This document shows positions 47,636 to 59,200 of a stretch of 64,000 nt of DNA, piece by piece (the first letter of the stretch is position 1; every line of letters begins with the position of its first letter). A program made the position numbers and the translations under genes. The notes under the pieces are model-generated. The model was not told where the DNA came from and did not search any database. It was given only the letters and a program-made list of their open reading frames with translations. Origin of the DNA: Mimachlamys varia (lineage: Eukaryota > Mollusca > Bivalvia > Pectinida > Pectinidae); assembly GCA_947623455.1 (NCBI GenBank), contig OX392527.1:34898201-34962200 (forward strand), read 5' to 3'.

Positions 47636-49890
47636 TATACAGGCCTGATCCAGCCCTTCAACCTATACAGGCCTGGTCCAGCCCTACAACCTATACAGGC
47701 CTGATCCAGCCCTACAACCTATACAGGTCTGGTCCAGCCCTACAACATATACAGGCCTGGTCCAGCCCTACAAACTACACAGGCCTGGTCCAGCCCTACA
47801 ACCTATACAGGCCTGGTCCAGCCCTACAACATATACAGGCCTGATCCAGCCCTACAACCTATACAGGCTTGATCCAGCCCTACAACCTATACAGGCCTGA
47901 TCCAGCCCTACAACCTAAACAGGCCTGATCAAGCCCTAAAACCTATACAGGCCTGATCCAGCCCTAAAACCTATACAGGCCTGATCCAGCCCTACAACAT
48001 ATACAGGCCTGATCCAGCCCTACAACATATACAGGCCTGATCCAGCCCTACAACCTATACAGGCTTGATCCAGCCCTACAACCTATACAGGCCTGATCCA
48101 GCCCTACAACCTATACAGGCCTGATCAAGCCCTACAACCTATACAGGCCTGATCCAGCCCTACAACCTATACAGGCCTGATCCAGCCCTAAAACCTATAC
48201 AGGCTGATCAAGCCCTACAACATATACAGGCCTGATCCAGCCCTACAACATATACAGGCCTGATCCAGCCCTACAACCTATACAGGCTTGATCCAGCCCT
48301 ACAACCTATACAGGCCTGATCCAGCCCTACAACCTATACAGGCCTGATCAAGCCCTACAACCTATACAGGCCTGATCCAGCCCTACAACCTATACAGGCT
48401 GATCAAGCCCTACAACATATACAGGCCTGGTCCAGCCCTACAACATATACAGGCCTGATCCAGCCCTACAACCTATACAGGCCTGATCCAGCCCTACAAC
48501 CTATACAGGCCTAATCAAGCCCTACAACATAAACAGGCCTGGTCCAGCCCTACAACATATACAGGCCTGATCCAGCCCTACAACCTATACAGGCCTGATC
48601 CAGCCCTACAACATATACAGGCCTGATCCAGCCCTACAACCTATACAGGCCTGGTCCAGCCCTACAACCTATACAGGCCTGATTCAGCCCTACAACCTAT
48701 ACAGGCCTGGTCCAGCCCTACAACCTATACAGGCCTGGTCCAGCCCTACAACCTACACAGGCTGATCAAGCCCTACAGCATATACAGGCCTGATCCAGCC
48801 CTACAACCTATACAGGCCTGATCCAGCCCTACAACCTATACAGGCTTGATCCAGCCCTACAACATAAACAGGCCTGATCCAGCCCTACAACCTATACAGG
48901 CCTGATCCAGCCCTAAAACCTATACAGGCTTGATCCAGCCCTACAACATATACAGGTCTGATCCAGCCCTACAACATATACAGGCCTGATCCAGCCCTAC
49001 AACCTATACAGGCCTGATCCAGCCCTACAACCTATACAGGCCTGGTCCAGCCCTACAACCTATACAGGCTTGATCAAGCCCTACAACATATACAGGCCTG
49101 ATCCAGCCCTACAACCTATACAGGCCTGATCCAGACTTACAACCTATACAGGCCTGATCAAGCCCTACAACCTATACAGGCCTGATCCAGCCCTACAACA
49201 TATACAGGCCTGATCCAGCCCTTCAACCTATACAGGCTTGACCCAGCCCTACAACCTATACAGGCCTGGTCCAGCCCTACAACATATACAGGCCTGATCC
49301 AGCCCTACAACCTATACAGGCCTGATCCAGCCCTACAACCTATACAGGCCTGATCAAGCCCTACAACCTATACAGGCCTGATCCAGCCCTACAACATATA
49401 CAGGCCTGATCCAGCCCTACAACCTATACAGGCCTGTTCCAGCCCTACAACCTATACAGGCCTGATTCAGCCCTAAAACCTATACAGGCCTGGTCCAGCC
49501 CTACAACCTATACAGGCCTGATCCAGCCCTACAACCTATACAGGCCTGATCCAGCCCTACAACCTACATAGGCTGATCAAGCCCTACAACATATACAGGC
49601 CTGGTCCAGCCCTACAACCTACACAGGCCTGATCCAGCCCTACAGCATATACAGGCCTGATCCAGCCCTCCAACCTATACAGGCCTGATCCAGCCCTACA
49701 ACCTATCCATGCCTGATCCAGCCCTACAACATATACAGGCCTGATCCAGCCCTACAACATATACAGGCCTGGTCAAGCCCTACAATCTATACAGGCCTGG
49801 TCCAGTCCTTCAACCTATACAGGTCTGATCCAGCTTACAACATATACAGGCCTGATCCAGCTCTACAACCTATACAGGCCTGATCCAGTA
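47636..49890. repeat. 28 bp satellite, about 80 copies
   Basis: Unit CCTATACAGGCCTGATCCAG followed by CCCTACAA. Variants: GGTCCAG, GATCAAG, ACATATACAGG, and a 27 bp form lacking one base (CAGGCTGATC). Blocks of units recur in the same variant order, showing multi-unit duplication. The largest array in the window. Confidence 0.95.
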
Positions 49891-50574
49891 ATATAAGGGG
49901 CCTATAAGGACCTGGTCAGCCCTACAGTCTAAGTAAAGGCCGTATAAGGACCTGGTCAAGCTCTACAGTTTAAGTAAGGGGCCTATAAGGACCTGGTCAA
50001 CCTCTACAGTTTAAGTAAGGGGCCTATAAGGACCTGGTCAGCCCTACATTTTAAGTAAGGGGCCTGTAAGGACCTTGTCAAGCCCTACAGTCTAAGTAAA
50101 GGCCATATAAGGACCTGGTCAAGCTCTACAGTTTAAGTAAGGGGCCTATAAGGACCTGGTCAACCTCTACAGTTTAAGTAAGGGGCCTATAAGGACCTGG
50201 TCAGCCCTACATTTTAAGTAAGGGGCCTGTAAGGACCTGGTCAAGCCCTACAGTCTAAGTAAAGGCCATATAAGGACCTGGTCAAGCTCTACAGTTTAAG
50301 TAAGGGGCCTATAAGGACCTGGTCAACCTCTACAGTTTAAGTAAGGGGCCTATAAGGACCTGGTCAGCCCTACATTTTAAGTAAGGGGCCTGTAAGGACC
50401 TTGTCAAGCCCTACAGTTTAAGTAAAGGCCATATAAGGACCTAGTCAAGCCCTACAGTTTACGTAAGGGGCCTGTAAGGACCTGGTCAGCCCTACAGTTT
50501 AAGTAAGGGGCCTGTAAGGACCTTGTCAAGCCCTACAGTCTAAGTAAGGGGCATATAAGGACCTGGTCAAGCTC
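49891..50574. repeat. 41 bp satellite with a four-unit higher-order period
   Basis: Unit GGGGCCTATAAGGACCTGGT + CAAGCCCTACAGTTTAAGTAA. Sets of four variants (GGCCATATAAGG / CAAGCTC / CAACCTC / CAGCCCTACATTTT) recur about every 163 bp. The GGACCTGGTCAAGCCCTACA part is homologous to the 28 bp unit next to it. Confidence 0.92.
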
Positions 50575-50806
50575 TACAGTCTTCACGGTGTGGATATTTT
50601 CGCTTATTTCACTTGCATTAAATCTCTGAGAATATATCCACGTGTGAACATATTTAACACCACTCAATCTATACCATGTACAATAGTATTATTGGTAGAC
50701 AATACAAAATAGCATGACTGACAGTGCATACATTTTCCCATCATGAACAGTTTGGAGGCTTACTAAACGAAAAATTCCACGCACGAAAATATTGGCTTCT
50801 ACAGTA
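50575..50806 (-). mobile_element. MITE copy 2, inserted in the 41 bp satellite
   Basis: Reverse-orientation relative of the 29388 element: reversed, it reads TACTGTAGAAGCCAATATTT, then GCCTCCAAACTGTT and CAGTCATGCTATTTTG, all shared with copy 1. Satellite sequence lies on its left and a diverged satellite-like fragment (GTCTAAGCAACCTATAAGGA) on its right, so it landed inside or at the edge of the array. Confidence 0.75.
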
Positions 50807-51470
50807 GTCTAAGCAACCTATAAGGAATCAAGCCTTAGAGTATGACTACCTGGTATATGAAGAGCGTAATACAGTCTAAGAAAGATGTGTGTACAGGCCT
50901 GGTCCAGCCCTGTCATAGAATTGCTTCAGGTAGTCTATACTAATCAATACTATAAACACATTCAAGAAGAACTCCGATAAACATCCCTAATTAATATATC
51001 AATAAAATCCAACAATGATCCACTGGAACCTGGCTTTACACTGCTATACAGTATCACCATTCTTTATGGAGACATTATATTATTTCAGTGACCTGTACCA
51101 TCTTTCTTCCTCTCAATGACGGAAGCCTATTCAATTATGTTTATCAGCGATATCATCTACGGCCTGTGTGACCAAAGTACAATGCTTCCAAATCTATATC
51201 ACCACTATATCCTGTGGTGTAAATTATGTACAAGCATGCACATTTTCAATACCCTTTTGTATACCAAGGTATATAGAATATTCATATTACCTGTATCATA
51301 GTCAAACTCATCAACTGGATAATATACAAATAAATTAAATATTTGAAAAAAATTGTTTATCTGTAAGATTTTAAACAATTTAAATTTATTGGCGGTTCTT
51401 CGTTATCATGTTAGTACTGGAATAATAATGTTGTGTGCAGTGAAACTGTACTTGGTTGATTGTCTGACCA
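50807..51470. other. Noncoding with a stray satellite unit
   Basis: Around 50870-50915 a single ancestral-looking unit (GTACAGGCCTGGTCCAGCCC) is preceded by ACAGTCTAAGAAAG. The rest shows no gene or RNA signal. Confidence 0.4.
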
Positions 51471-51546
51471 CGTGTACATAGCTCAGATATTTGAGTGTCC
51501 ATCTAGAGTTCAGAAGGTCCTGGATTCGAACCCAGGTCTGGCCATG
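51471..51546 (+). repeat. tRNA-derived SINE head
   Basis: TAGCTCAG (A-box side) is followed by a perfect T-arm: stem CCTGG, loop ATTCGAAC, stem CCAGG, containing the B-box GGATTCGAACCC. The D-arm is broken (ATATTTGAG), so it is not a functional tRNA; layout fits a tRNA-derived SINE. Confidence 0.55.
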
Positions 51547-51583
51547 CATTTTTCCTCTCCTAGTATAAAAATGTATTTATACG

Positions 51584-51801
51584 TATAGTTAAACTCCACT
51601 TACTCAAACCCATTCATCAAACAGATTGTTTGGTCCCGACCGAGTTCATACATATTAAACCAACCTCGGATTACTCGAATACCATGCCTTCCTCGAACTA
51701 TTGATCAGGTCCCCACGAGTTTCGAGTAAGTGGGGTTTTACTGTACACCTCGAACTATTGATCGGGTCCCCACGAGTTGGAGTAAGTGGGGTTTTACTGT
51801 A
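51584..51801. mobile_element. MITE with duplicated right end
   Basis: Left end TATAGTTAAACTCCACTTAC and right end, reversed, TACAGTAAAACCCCACTTAC are inverted repeats (51584-51605, 51724-51745). The last 56 bp, from CTCGAACTATTGATC to the end, is repeated once more (51746-51801). Confidence 0.65.
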
Positions 51802-54528
51802 CATAATGTAAAGCAATGAACATAATTACAGGAGATAAAATTTATAAATTCATAATACCTAATTGAATCGCATTGAGTCCCTAAACTGTCAACATCTCGA
51901 TCTAGATAATACTGTTATCAGCTCCGTTAAAATGTCACGTAGTGGTATTGTTATTGAACACACGCCTACGAGGACATAAACTAATGGGAAATTGAACACT
52001 GGCACGGCTGGCTGGTTAATTTCAAAGTACACTCCCCAGTCACAGGTGACTGGATAGTTATAGCTGTGTAGAACCGTTAACACAAAGTCATTCAAAACCA
52101 ACTTTTGGTGAAATCATTTTGCACAGTAATAGGGTGGACATTGAAATGGTTTTTAAACAGTCCCCTTTAGTGATGTCATCATGTGTGTATTTTTAATTTC
52201 ATTTATTGGATTACATTATTCCCAGGCACAATAACCTAACGGCAGAGTTAATTGTTATTAGAAGGTTCAACCGTAACTTATATTTGTATTTGAGTGGTAG
52301 CAACAGGTAACAGGTAATCTGTGATTTTCTGGCTAAAGGATTCAGTCCCATTCACTAGCCTATAGATTAAAATCAGTACTCCTTCTGTAGAGAAGTAACG
52401 GCATGAAAGACATGATTATGTCATCCAGGTAAAATCCACATTATCAAGAAATCAAAACAATTGATTATGTAAAGACTGAAATCCCCCTTTGATAGATTAA
52501 AGAACGCTTCCTTGTTTTCCTCCTATCCTAGGCCTGTTCCCTACAGCTTTAGTAGGCGCCCACAATACACAGGAATTAAAAGTGACACTAGCTACCAGTG
52601 AAGGACCCCTGGGCTGCGGCACAAATATCAATCCGTGTCCCCAGTCTATAGACAACTCACTCCAAAACAGAAACTGTATGGCCTATGACAATTAATATAC
52701 ATTTTACTTTTATTAACATTTGATGTTAAAATGTTTCACTTTTACAGAACTTAAATTTTCTCTAAAATCAGAATTCAGATAATCTCTAAATTAACTCTTT
52801 TGAACAATAAAATGAACTGGTGTCAAACTGGAAATATAAAAGGAAGAAAGAGAACTTTAACTTCTGTTGTGGCCATGAATAAGTGATGTTACATTGAGTG
52901 ATATCAGGTACCAGGTAAAATGTTTCATTGCTTCATTTTCCTGGGAATAGTTTGGTTCCCATTTTTCTTTGTCAGTAATAGCTACAAAACCTAAAAGCTT
53001 ACCTGAAAATGTTCTTTATAACCCCAGTGTTTACATCTGTTGCTACAGTTTTAGGACATGTTTTTATTTTGTTCTGGCTAAGATATTTTAAATAACTAAA
53101 TGGGACCAACAGGATATACTCATATACTGCATGCAGGTTCAATCTTTCTGTCACTATAATCGAATATTAATATTGAATAAAAGAGATCATGACTTCCTGT
53201 TTCGAGTTAGCTCGGTCATATTGTTGATGCTGAAGTTGTTCTGAGGAGTTGTTTATCAGATATTAAGGACATGTTATTGACCTTAACATCCTTTATTCTA
53301 CTGTTTGTGGTTCTCGACATACTCTGAACATTATTTGTTATAAAAAAAATATTAAGAATTCACCTAGAAAATACAATTTTCAATCTCCTGTATCATGCTT
53401 TGATACTTGACAGACAACAATATCCTACGGGCCTCGTAACCGTCGTTTGACATCTGATATTTTGAGCTGACCTTGATTTGCAGTCAGTCACTTGACCTTG
53501 ATGATAGAGGAGCTGCTGCCAGGTATATTTACCTGTACACAATAAAAACTCCCATCCCTGATAGCTTATGTTGATAGATCCTTTAGATGTGTGCTCATCA
53601 TATATTGATCAAGCATAATGGTACATTTTTAAGATGCCAATTTTCACAGGCCAATACGTACACAGTGATCAACCTGTACCTATAATAAACTGTCTGGCCA
53701 AGATGCCTGTAGGTGTTCGTCACAATTCAATATTTCAAGATTTTTCCACAGAAGTAATGTATTTTTTTTAAATCTATAATTCACAGGATCTCTATGGCAT
53801 GCACATATTAATTTCTCTAGTGATGATTTATAATTAGAAACACCTTTAAAAATTGTATTGTACGTTATGGTACAGATCAGATCATTTTTTAATTTGTTAC
53901 TCAAATGAAAAAAAAAAAATCGCGGATCATCAATGAAGATAACGAAATGTAAATTAAGTTGAAAGTCAGTTGTTCTCAAACAATTTTCCGCGACAGATGA
54001 TTACTTATCAAATATGTAAAATTTGTATTATAAATAGACTGGTTGGCTAAGCCAAGTCTATCAATGGTCTGTAAACATTTGTTGGTGCTGATGTATAGTG
54101 TTGACCCAGTCCAGTCAGCGATATATGTGGGCCAGTGGTGGGGGAGGCCCTATATAGCCCATATCTAAAGCCTACCTTATCATCTACATACCTGTAGGAA
54201 TGACCTTGGTGAGCGTGACCCAATGTGTACACATACCTGTATGTATGTAGGTACCCCATCAGGTTACTGATCAAGACTCCGTTACTTACATAGCCTCTAC
54301 ATTAATCTTTAAAAATGTCTGCTTATTCAAATATCCAATATTTGCTGACCACTCGAGAATGGCATGTTCTCATGATGCGTTCAATACTTTTGCACTGAGT
54401 GGATTTTAATGGTCATTTACACCAACAAAGATTTAAACATGAAAAGTCTTTCTTAAGTTTCTATTAGCGGACACTGGAGCAGCTGTCAAAGTATTGTAGC
54501 CACAGGTACATTACTTTCTCTCATTTCT
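51802..54528. other. Noncoding, nothing recognised
   Basis: AT-rich DNA. No exon, array or RNA gene found. Some TGACCTTGAT words near 53465-53510 could be decayed dispersed repeat. Confidence 0.35.
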
Positions 54529-55076
54529 AGGTGTGTAATACTGGCCTGTCTAGGGCAATACACATATGATCGCTGTGGTTGTATTACACACCTACCCATG
54601 CAATACAGCCACCGCGTGACGTCACAATGGCGCAACAATGTCGTGACGTCACGAGTTCGGTAAAATCTGAGGCCGAAAAATGAAAAATGGCGACGTGATG
54701 AAATTAAAACCTTTCACGATATTTTAACCGTGTACATTAGAAAGCTGAGATTATTTTTTTTGCGCAAACTATGTTTGCAAATATGGGGTATGCTCGATCT
54801 CGCTGTATCATTTGTTTTCGTCAAAATAATTCAAGGAAAAATTTGATATTTTCAAAATGATGGCCAGTCAAAAGTATTTTCATGGTTTTTGAGCTTATTC
54901 AGGTAGTTGAAATGAGAGAAAAATACTCTTTCATGACCAAAGGTGTAAGATAGGGAAATTCCACCCTCGGGATTCTCAAATTTGGCAAAACCCTCGGCAA
55001 AGCCTCGGGTTTTACCAAATTTGAAAAACCCCTCGGGTGGAATTTCCCTATCTTACACCTCTGGTCATGAAAGAGT
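54529..55076. mobile_element. Composite foldback element with two CRE palindromes
   Basis: Two nested palindromic blocks. The first (54529-54597) has inverted AGGTGTGTAATAC ends. The second (54925-55076) is a 152 bp inverted repeat with arms of about 65-70 bp (ACTCTTTCATGACC ... TAAGATAGGGAAATTCCACC and its reverse). Between them lie two GTGACGTCAC sites (54616-54625 and 54643-54652) and two ATGGCG words. No transposase. The short CG-rich part looks promoter-like. Confidence 0.6.
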
Positions 55077-55759
55077 CTTATAGTATTACATAAGATAATA
55101 TTTGATCAAGTCATATATATAGCTATGTGAATCTGAGAGAACAGTCATACTCAAAATATTTGTAGACTTATAATAAGGATATAAATATGTCCTTAAATAT
55201 TGTTTTACATTAAAATGTCTGTGGAGCTTATGTGTCACAGCCAAATGAATTTTCTACAATCGATATACTAGTATGTATACAAATAAAGACAGTGTATAAA
55301 TACATTATAGCTAGGTATTATGACAGTCTTACCAAAATATGATATATATTGGCAACAGTTAAATTAGGGCTACAAGAATCAATAAAATGGCTTCCAAAAT
55401 AACGTGACCAAGTTGCACTTCTCGGTAATCAATTTTGTAAAAGCTTTGTAATGTAGCAATTACAATAGTCTGTCAAAACTTGTCCATTTCAAATTGAAAA
55501 CCAACCCTGACACTGAAGATCTGGGCCTTTGATCATCTCTAATATAAAATGTCTGTTACTAAATCATGGTAATTAGATCATTAAAATATTAATTTAACAG
55601 ACCCGAGTAATTTGATCTGCAATTATTTAATGTACCATAGATTTTATGCACTTACACATTTACTTCCCTGCAAAAATGATGATATCAATTTTCAAAAGTC
55701 AGCAACAAATTATACAGTACAGTTTATCCTTAACATATCCCCCTGATTAACGTTAACAG
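55077..55759. other. Noncoding, nothing recognised
   Basis: AT-rich, no gene signal. Confidence 0.35.
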
Positions 55760-56292
55760 ACACCTATGCTTAGCAGACATCTGTGTTTAGCAGACACCTG
55801 TTTTGCAGACACATGTGATAAGCAGACACCTGTGTTTAGAAGACACCTGTTTTGTAGACACCTATGTTTAGCAGACATCTGTGATGAGCAGACACCTGTG
55901 TTTATCAGACACCTGTGATTAGCAGACACCTGTGTTTATCAGACACCTGTGATTATCAGACACCTGTATTTAGCAGACACCTGTTTTGCAGACACCTATG
56001 TTTAGCAGACACATGTTTTGCAGACACATGTGATAAGCAGACACCTGTGTTTAGCAGACACCTGTTTTGTAGACACCTATGTTTAGCAGACATCTGTGAT
56101 GAGCAGACACCTGTGTTTATCAGACACCTGTGATTAGCAGACACCTGTGTTTACCAGACACGTGTTTAGCAGACACCTGTGATTATCAGACACCTGTGTT
56201 TATCAGACACATGTGATTAGCAGACACATGTGTTTAACAGATGCATGTGGTAAGCAGACACCTGTGTTTAGCAGACACCTGTGTTTAGTAGA
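55760..56292. repeat. 16-18 bp minisatellite, about 30 copies
   Basis: Unit AGCAGACACCTGTGTTT with GATT, GATGAGC and TTTTGC variants. A block of about 230 bp (from near 55795 and again near 56015) recurs in the same variant order, showing segmental duplication inside the array. Confidence 0.9.
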
Positions 56293-59200
56293 TCTTCAAT
56301 CTTTATAACACAATCCTACTGAACATATTTATTTCTAAATGTAGTTATACATTGTACCAGTAGTCTGAAACCTTGTTTTACCGGTATCATTATCATCTAT
56401 TGGTACTAAGTTTATACACATTTCACTGAACATAAACTCATGAGAGATCACATAAAAAGACCTTAAATAAGTCAATTGGGACAATTATTCTATTGACTGA
56501 ACCACTTTATACCAATTGAAGGTTAAACGAAAGATTATGTCGGTTCTTTAATTCTGTGTTAATGGTAAGTGACAGTATAGTAAACACATGTGTCTACACA
56601 CACGTGACACCACTGACAGGGTCGTTCTTACAGCATGGTTAGCTTTGAAATATTTTTTTGATAAAGATGTTCAAAAACTTCATTTATCTTCTCTAAAATT
56701 ACTCATTTTCTATAAAAAAAACTGCAGTGTTTAGGTGATTACAATGAGTTAATTATCAGTAGTTATAACGACCCTATATGTTTTAAAAAATAATTTTGTT
56801 TGTTATAAAGCTGTTCAGCCCCTGAATTACGAGGCCCAGGTGATCACGCCTATTCAGTTGTAATCGGGTCATTATTAATACAGTAAGATCTCGGTCAGCA
56901 GGGGTAATTATACAAAATAGAAACCAAGAAAACACTGCTATACAAGTTCATTATTTTAATTTGACATATCGCCAAAAGTATTAAAACGGGACTTAGCAAT
57001 CCTAGTCACCCAGTCAATATTATCTTCCTTGCCGATACGTACTGTTGTACATTGTCACACTCCACATACTCTCTGTACTGTTTGACTCTACACTTACACA
57101 CTTCTCACGTCTGCCATACCATCCATGTCTGTATATCAGACCATACATTCCATACTTTCAAAACAGCAGTGATATTAACAAGAAAATCTGATGATGTGAT
57201 GATATACAGATCAATAGTACCCATTAAAGTCTTGGGACATTCCATAATATTAGTAGCGGATCATAGCACGGAACATTTCTTTGATGAGTAAAGATCAGAG
57301 CTGTGAGCATTCCATATATTCCCTACAGATTGTACCCCATCTACCTGGTAGTATTGCTGATATATCAACTGTAGCTGGGTACCGTTCCACTAATACTATC
57401 ACGACCCTCACAATTAACAACACAGCCGTTTCTTTTTGCTCACCCTGCGTAATCAAACATTGATTTTCTAGTTCTTTGAGTTTGATTTATTGATCAGTTC
57501 CAGAACTACACTGAATGCTTTACAGATCAGTAGACAGTACCATGCCACGTGTTGGTAGAAGTGTTATACTGAAGTTCACAAACACTATAGATAACACCTC
57601 CTCTGACCCCTGTGTGGATTTCTATGTGGAACACCAACTTGGCTTTAGTTTTCTCCCTCTACTGTATCACTATAGTTATAGTCCACACAAACAAGCAGGA
57701 AGTACCTGGTGACCAAGGGCAGATAACTACATTTCTAACACAAACATGGCACAGTTTCCATCAAGTTGGCAGATCTTCAACAATGGGTTCACCTCTATAG
57801 GGTGGTTCTGTTGTCTGTCTAGACTTAGGTCCGGGCCAAATCTTGTCTTCGATTAATCACCGTCATAACAACAGCAACACCACCTGTAACACACAAAGAC
57901 AAATATTTACTAGGCGACAATTTGATGATGACACTAAGCGGGATAAATATTTACTGGGACAAGCTGATGATGAGTTTCAGTTGTAACTACAACAATCTTT
58001 CACATCTAGTGGTATAGGATGCGGGAATGAACCAAAGGGGTATTCATATATGGTTAAACCAAAGGCTTGCCAAGGGTTTTGCACTAATTTGAAAATCCAT
58101 TGGTTTTCCCGCTCCTGGGATTGAAAAATTATTTTCCTGCCATTCCAATCAAATGATTTGGCTAATGAACCAAAAAAGGTGTCCGAATTTCCAGACTGTG
58201 GATGTAATATTTCTAATTTTATTAGGTCATTGTTGTATCAATGTAATATCAGGGATATGAAAGGCATTTAATATGTGTCAAGTTCCTAGTCAAATGAAAT
58301 TTATCATGGTTATATATATAATTAGTGGATCTCTTCAACTGATTTCAGCACACATTAGGACAAACATCTATGTATGTTTTGTTCTATATCCACCAGAACC
58401 ATGTACAATGCAGTTTCACAATGCTTTTGTGGTTTTGAATTTATAATCATACCCTCTATGGACATCCCAACATGAAGTCCCTGCCCAATTCAATAGGATA
58501 TATAATTACTGATAATCCAAAGGACTCTGTGTAGTAGAGTTAGTATGTAGTTGTGGGGTTCTGTTGTATGGGCCAGGGTAATTTTTACAGTGCAAAGAGC
58601 TTTAATGTCTTTTACTGTACAGGGGAGATTATAAATCAGGGCTGGAATGTGGTGAATAGTTGATCAGTTTAGTACAAGGTAAGCTATTGGAGGTAATAAA
58701 ATAATCTATACTACCCTGTTGAATATGAAGCAAAAGGCTACAACTCAAGAAAATAAACGTTGAACGGCAGTCGAAGGTCTGAACTTGCTGACGTCAATCA
58801 GATATAGTCATACAATACTGGAGAAATGAACAAACACAATAAATCAACTGAGGTACAATACACTCTGGCTATTTAAACAGGGAATCAATCTGTCATGGTC
58901 GGAGAGTATTTAATTCCGAGGTTCTATACATCTATCAACATTCAAAAAAAATACTTAAAGATATCCCTAACACCTGAAGCTTATGTCATTGCCCCCACAG
59001 TGAAAAAAAAGATATCTCCTTAAAATTTATATTTTCTTCTAAATTTTGTTCAGTTTCTGAATTATTTTCCTTATCTTGCAGAACATAATTTGAATTGTGT
59101 TGTATTGACACATGGAATAGTGTTTTTTTCTTTCATAGATAAACATTTTTCATATCAATATAAAGATTTCTCACGTAGTTTAATTTGACAAAATGTTCCC

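Noticed and set aside
47636..49890. Regular 28 bp repeats that superficially suggest a CRISPR array
   Set aside because: Units are directly adjacent with no unique spacers, the host is an animal, and no cas genes exist.
51471..51546. Functional tRNA gene
   Set aside because: Good T-arm, but the D-arm and acceptor stem do not pair and there is no terminator run of T directly after; SINE head preferred.
57825..57883. Minus-strand terminal exon reading GVAVVMTVINRRQDLART
   Set aside because: It has an acceptor and a stop, but only 59 bp and no recognised family or upstream exon; too weak to call.
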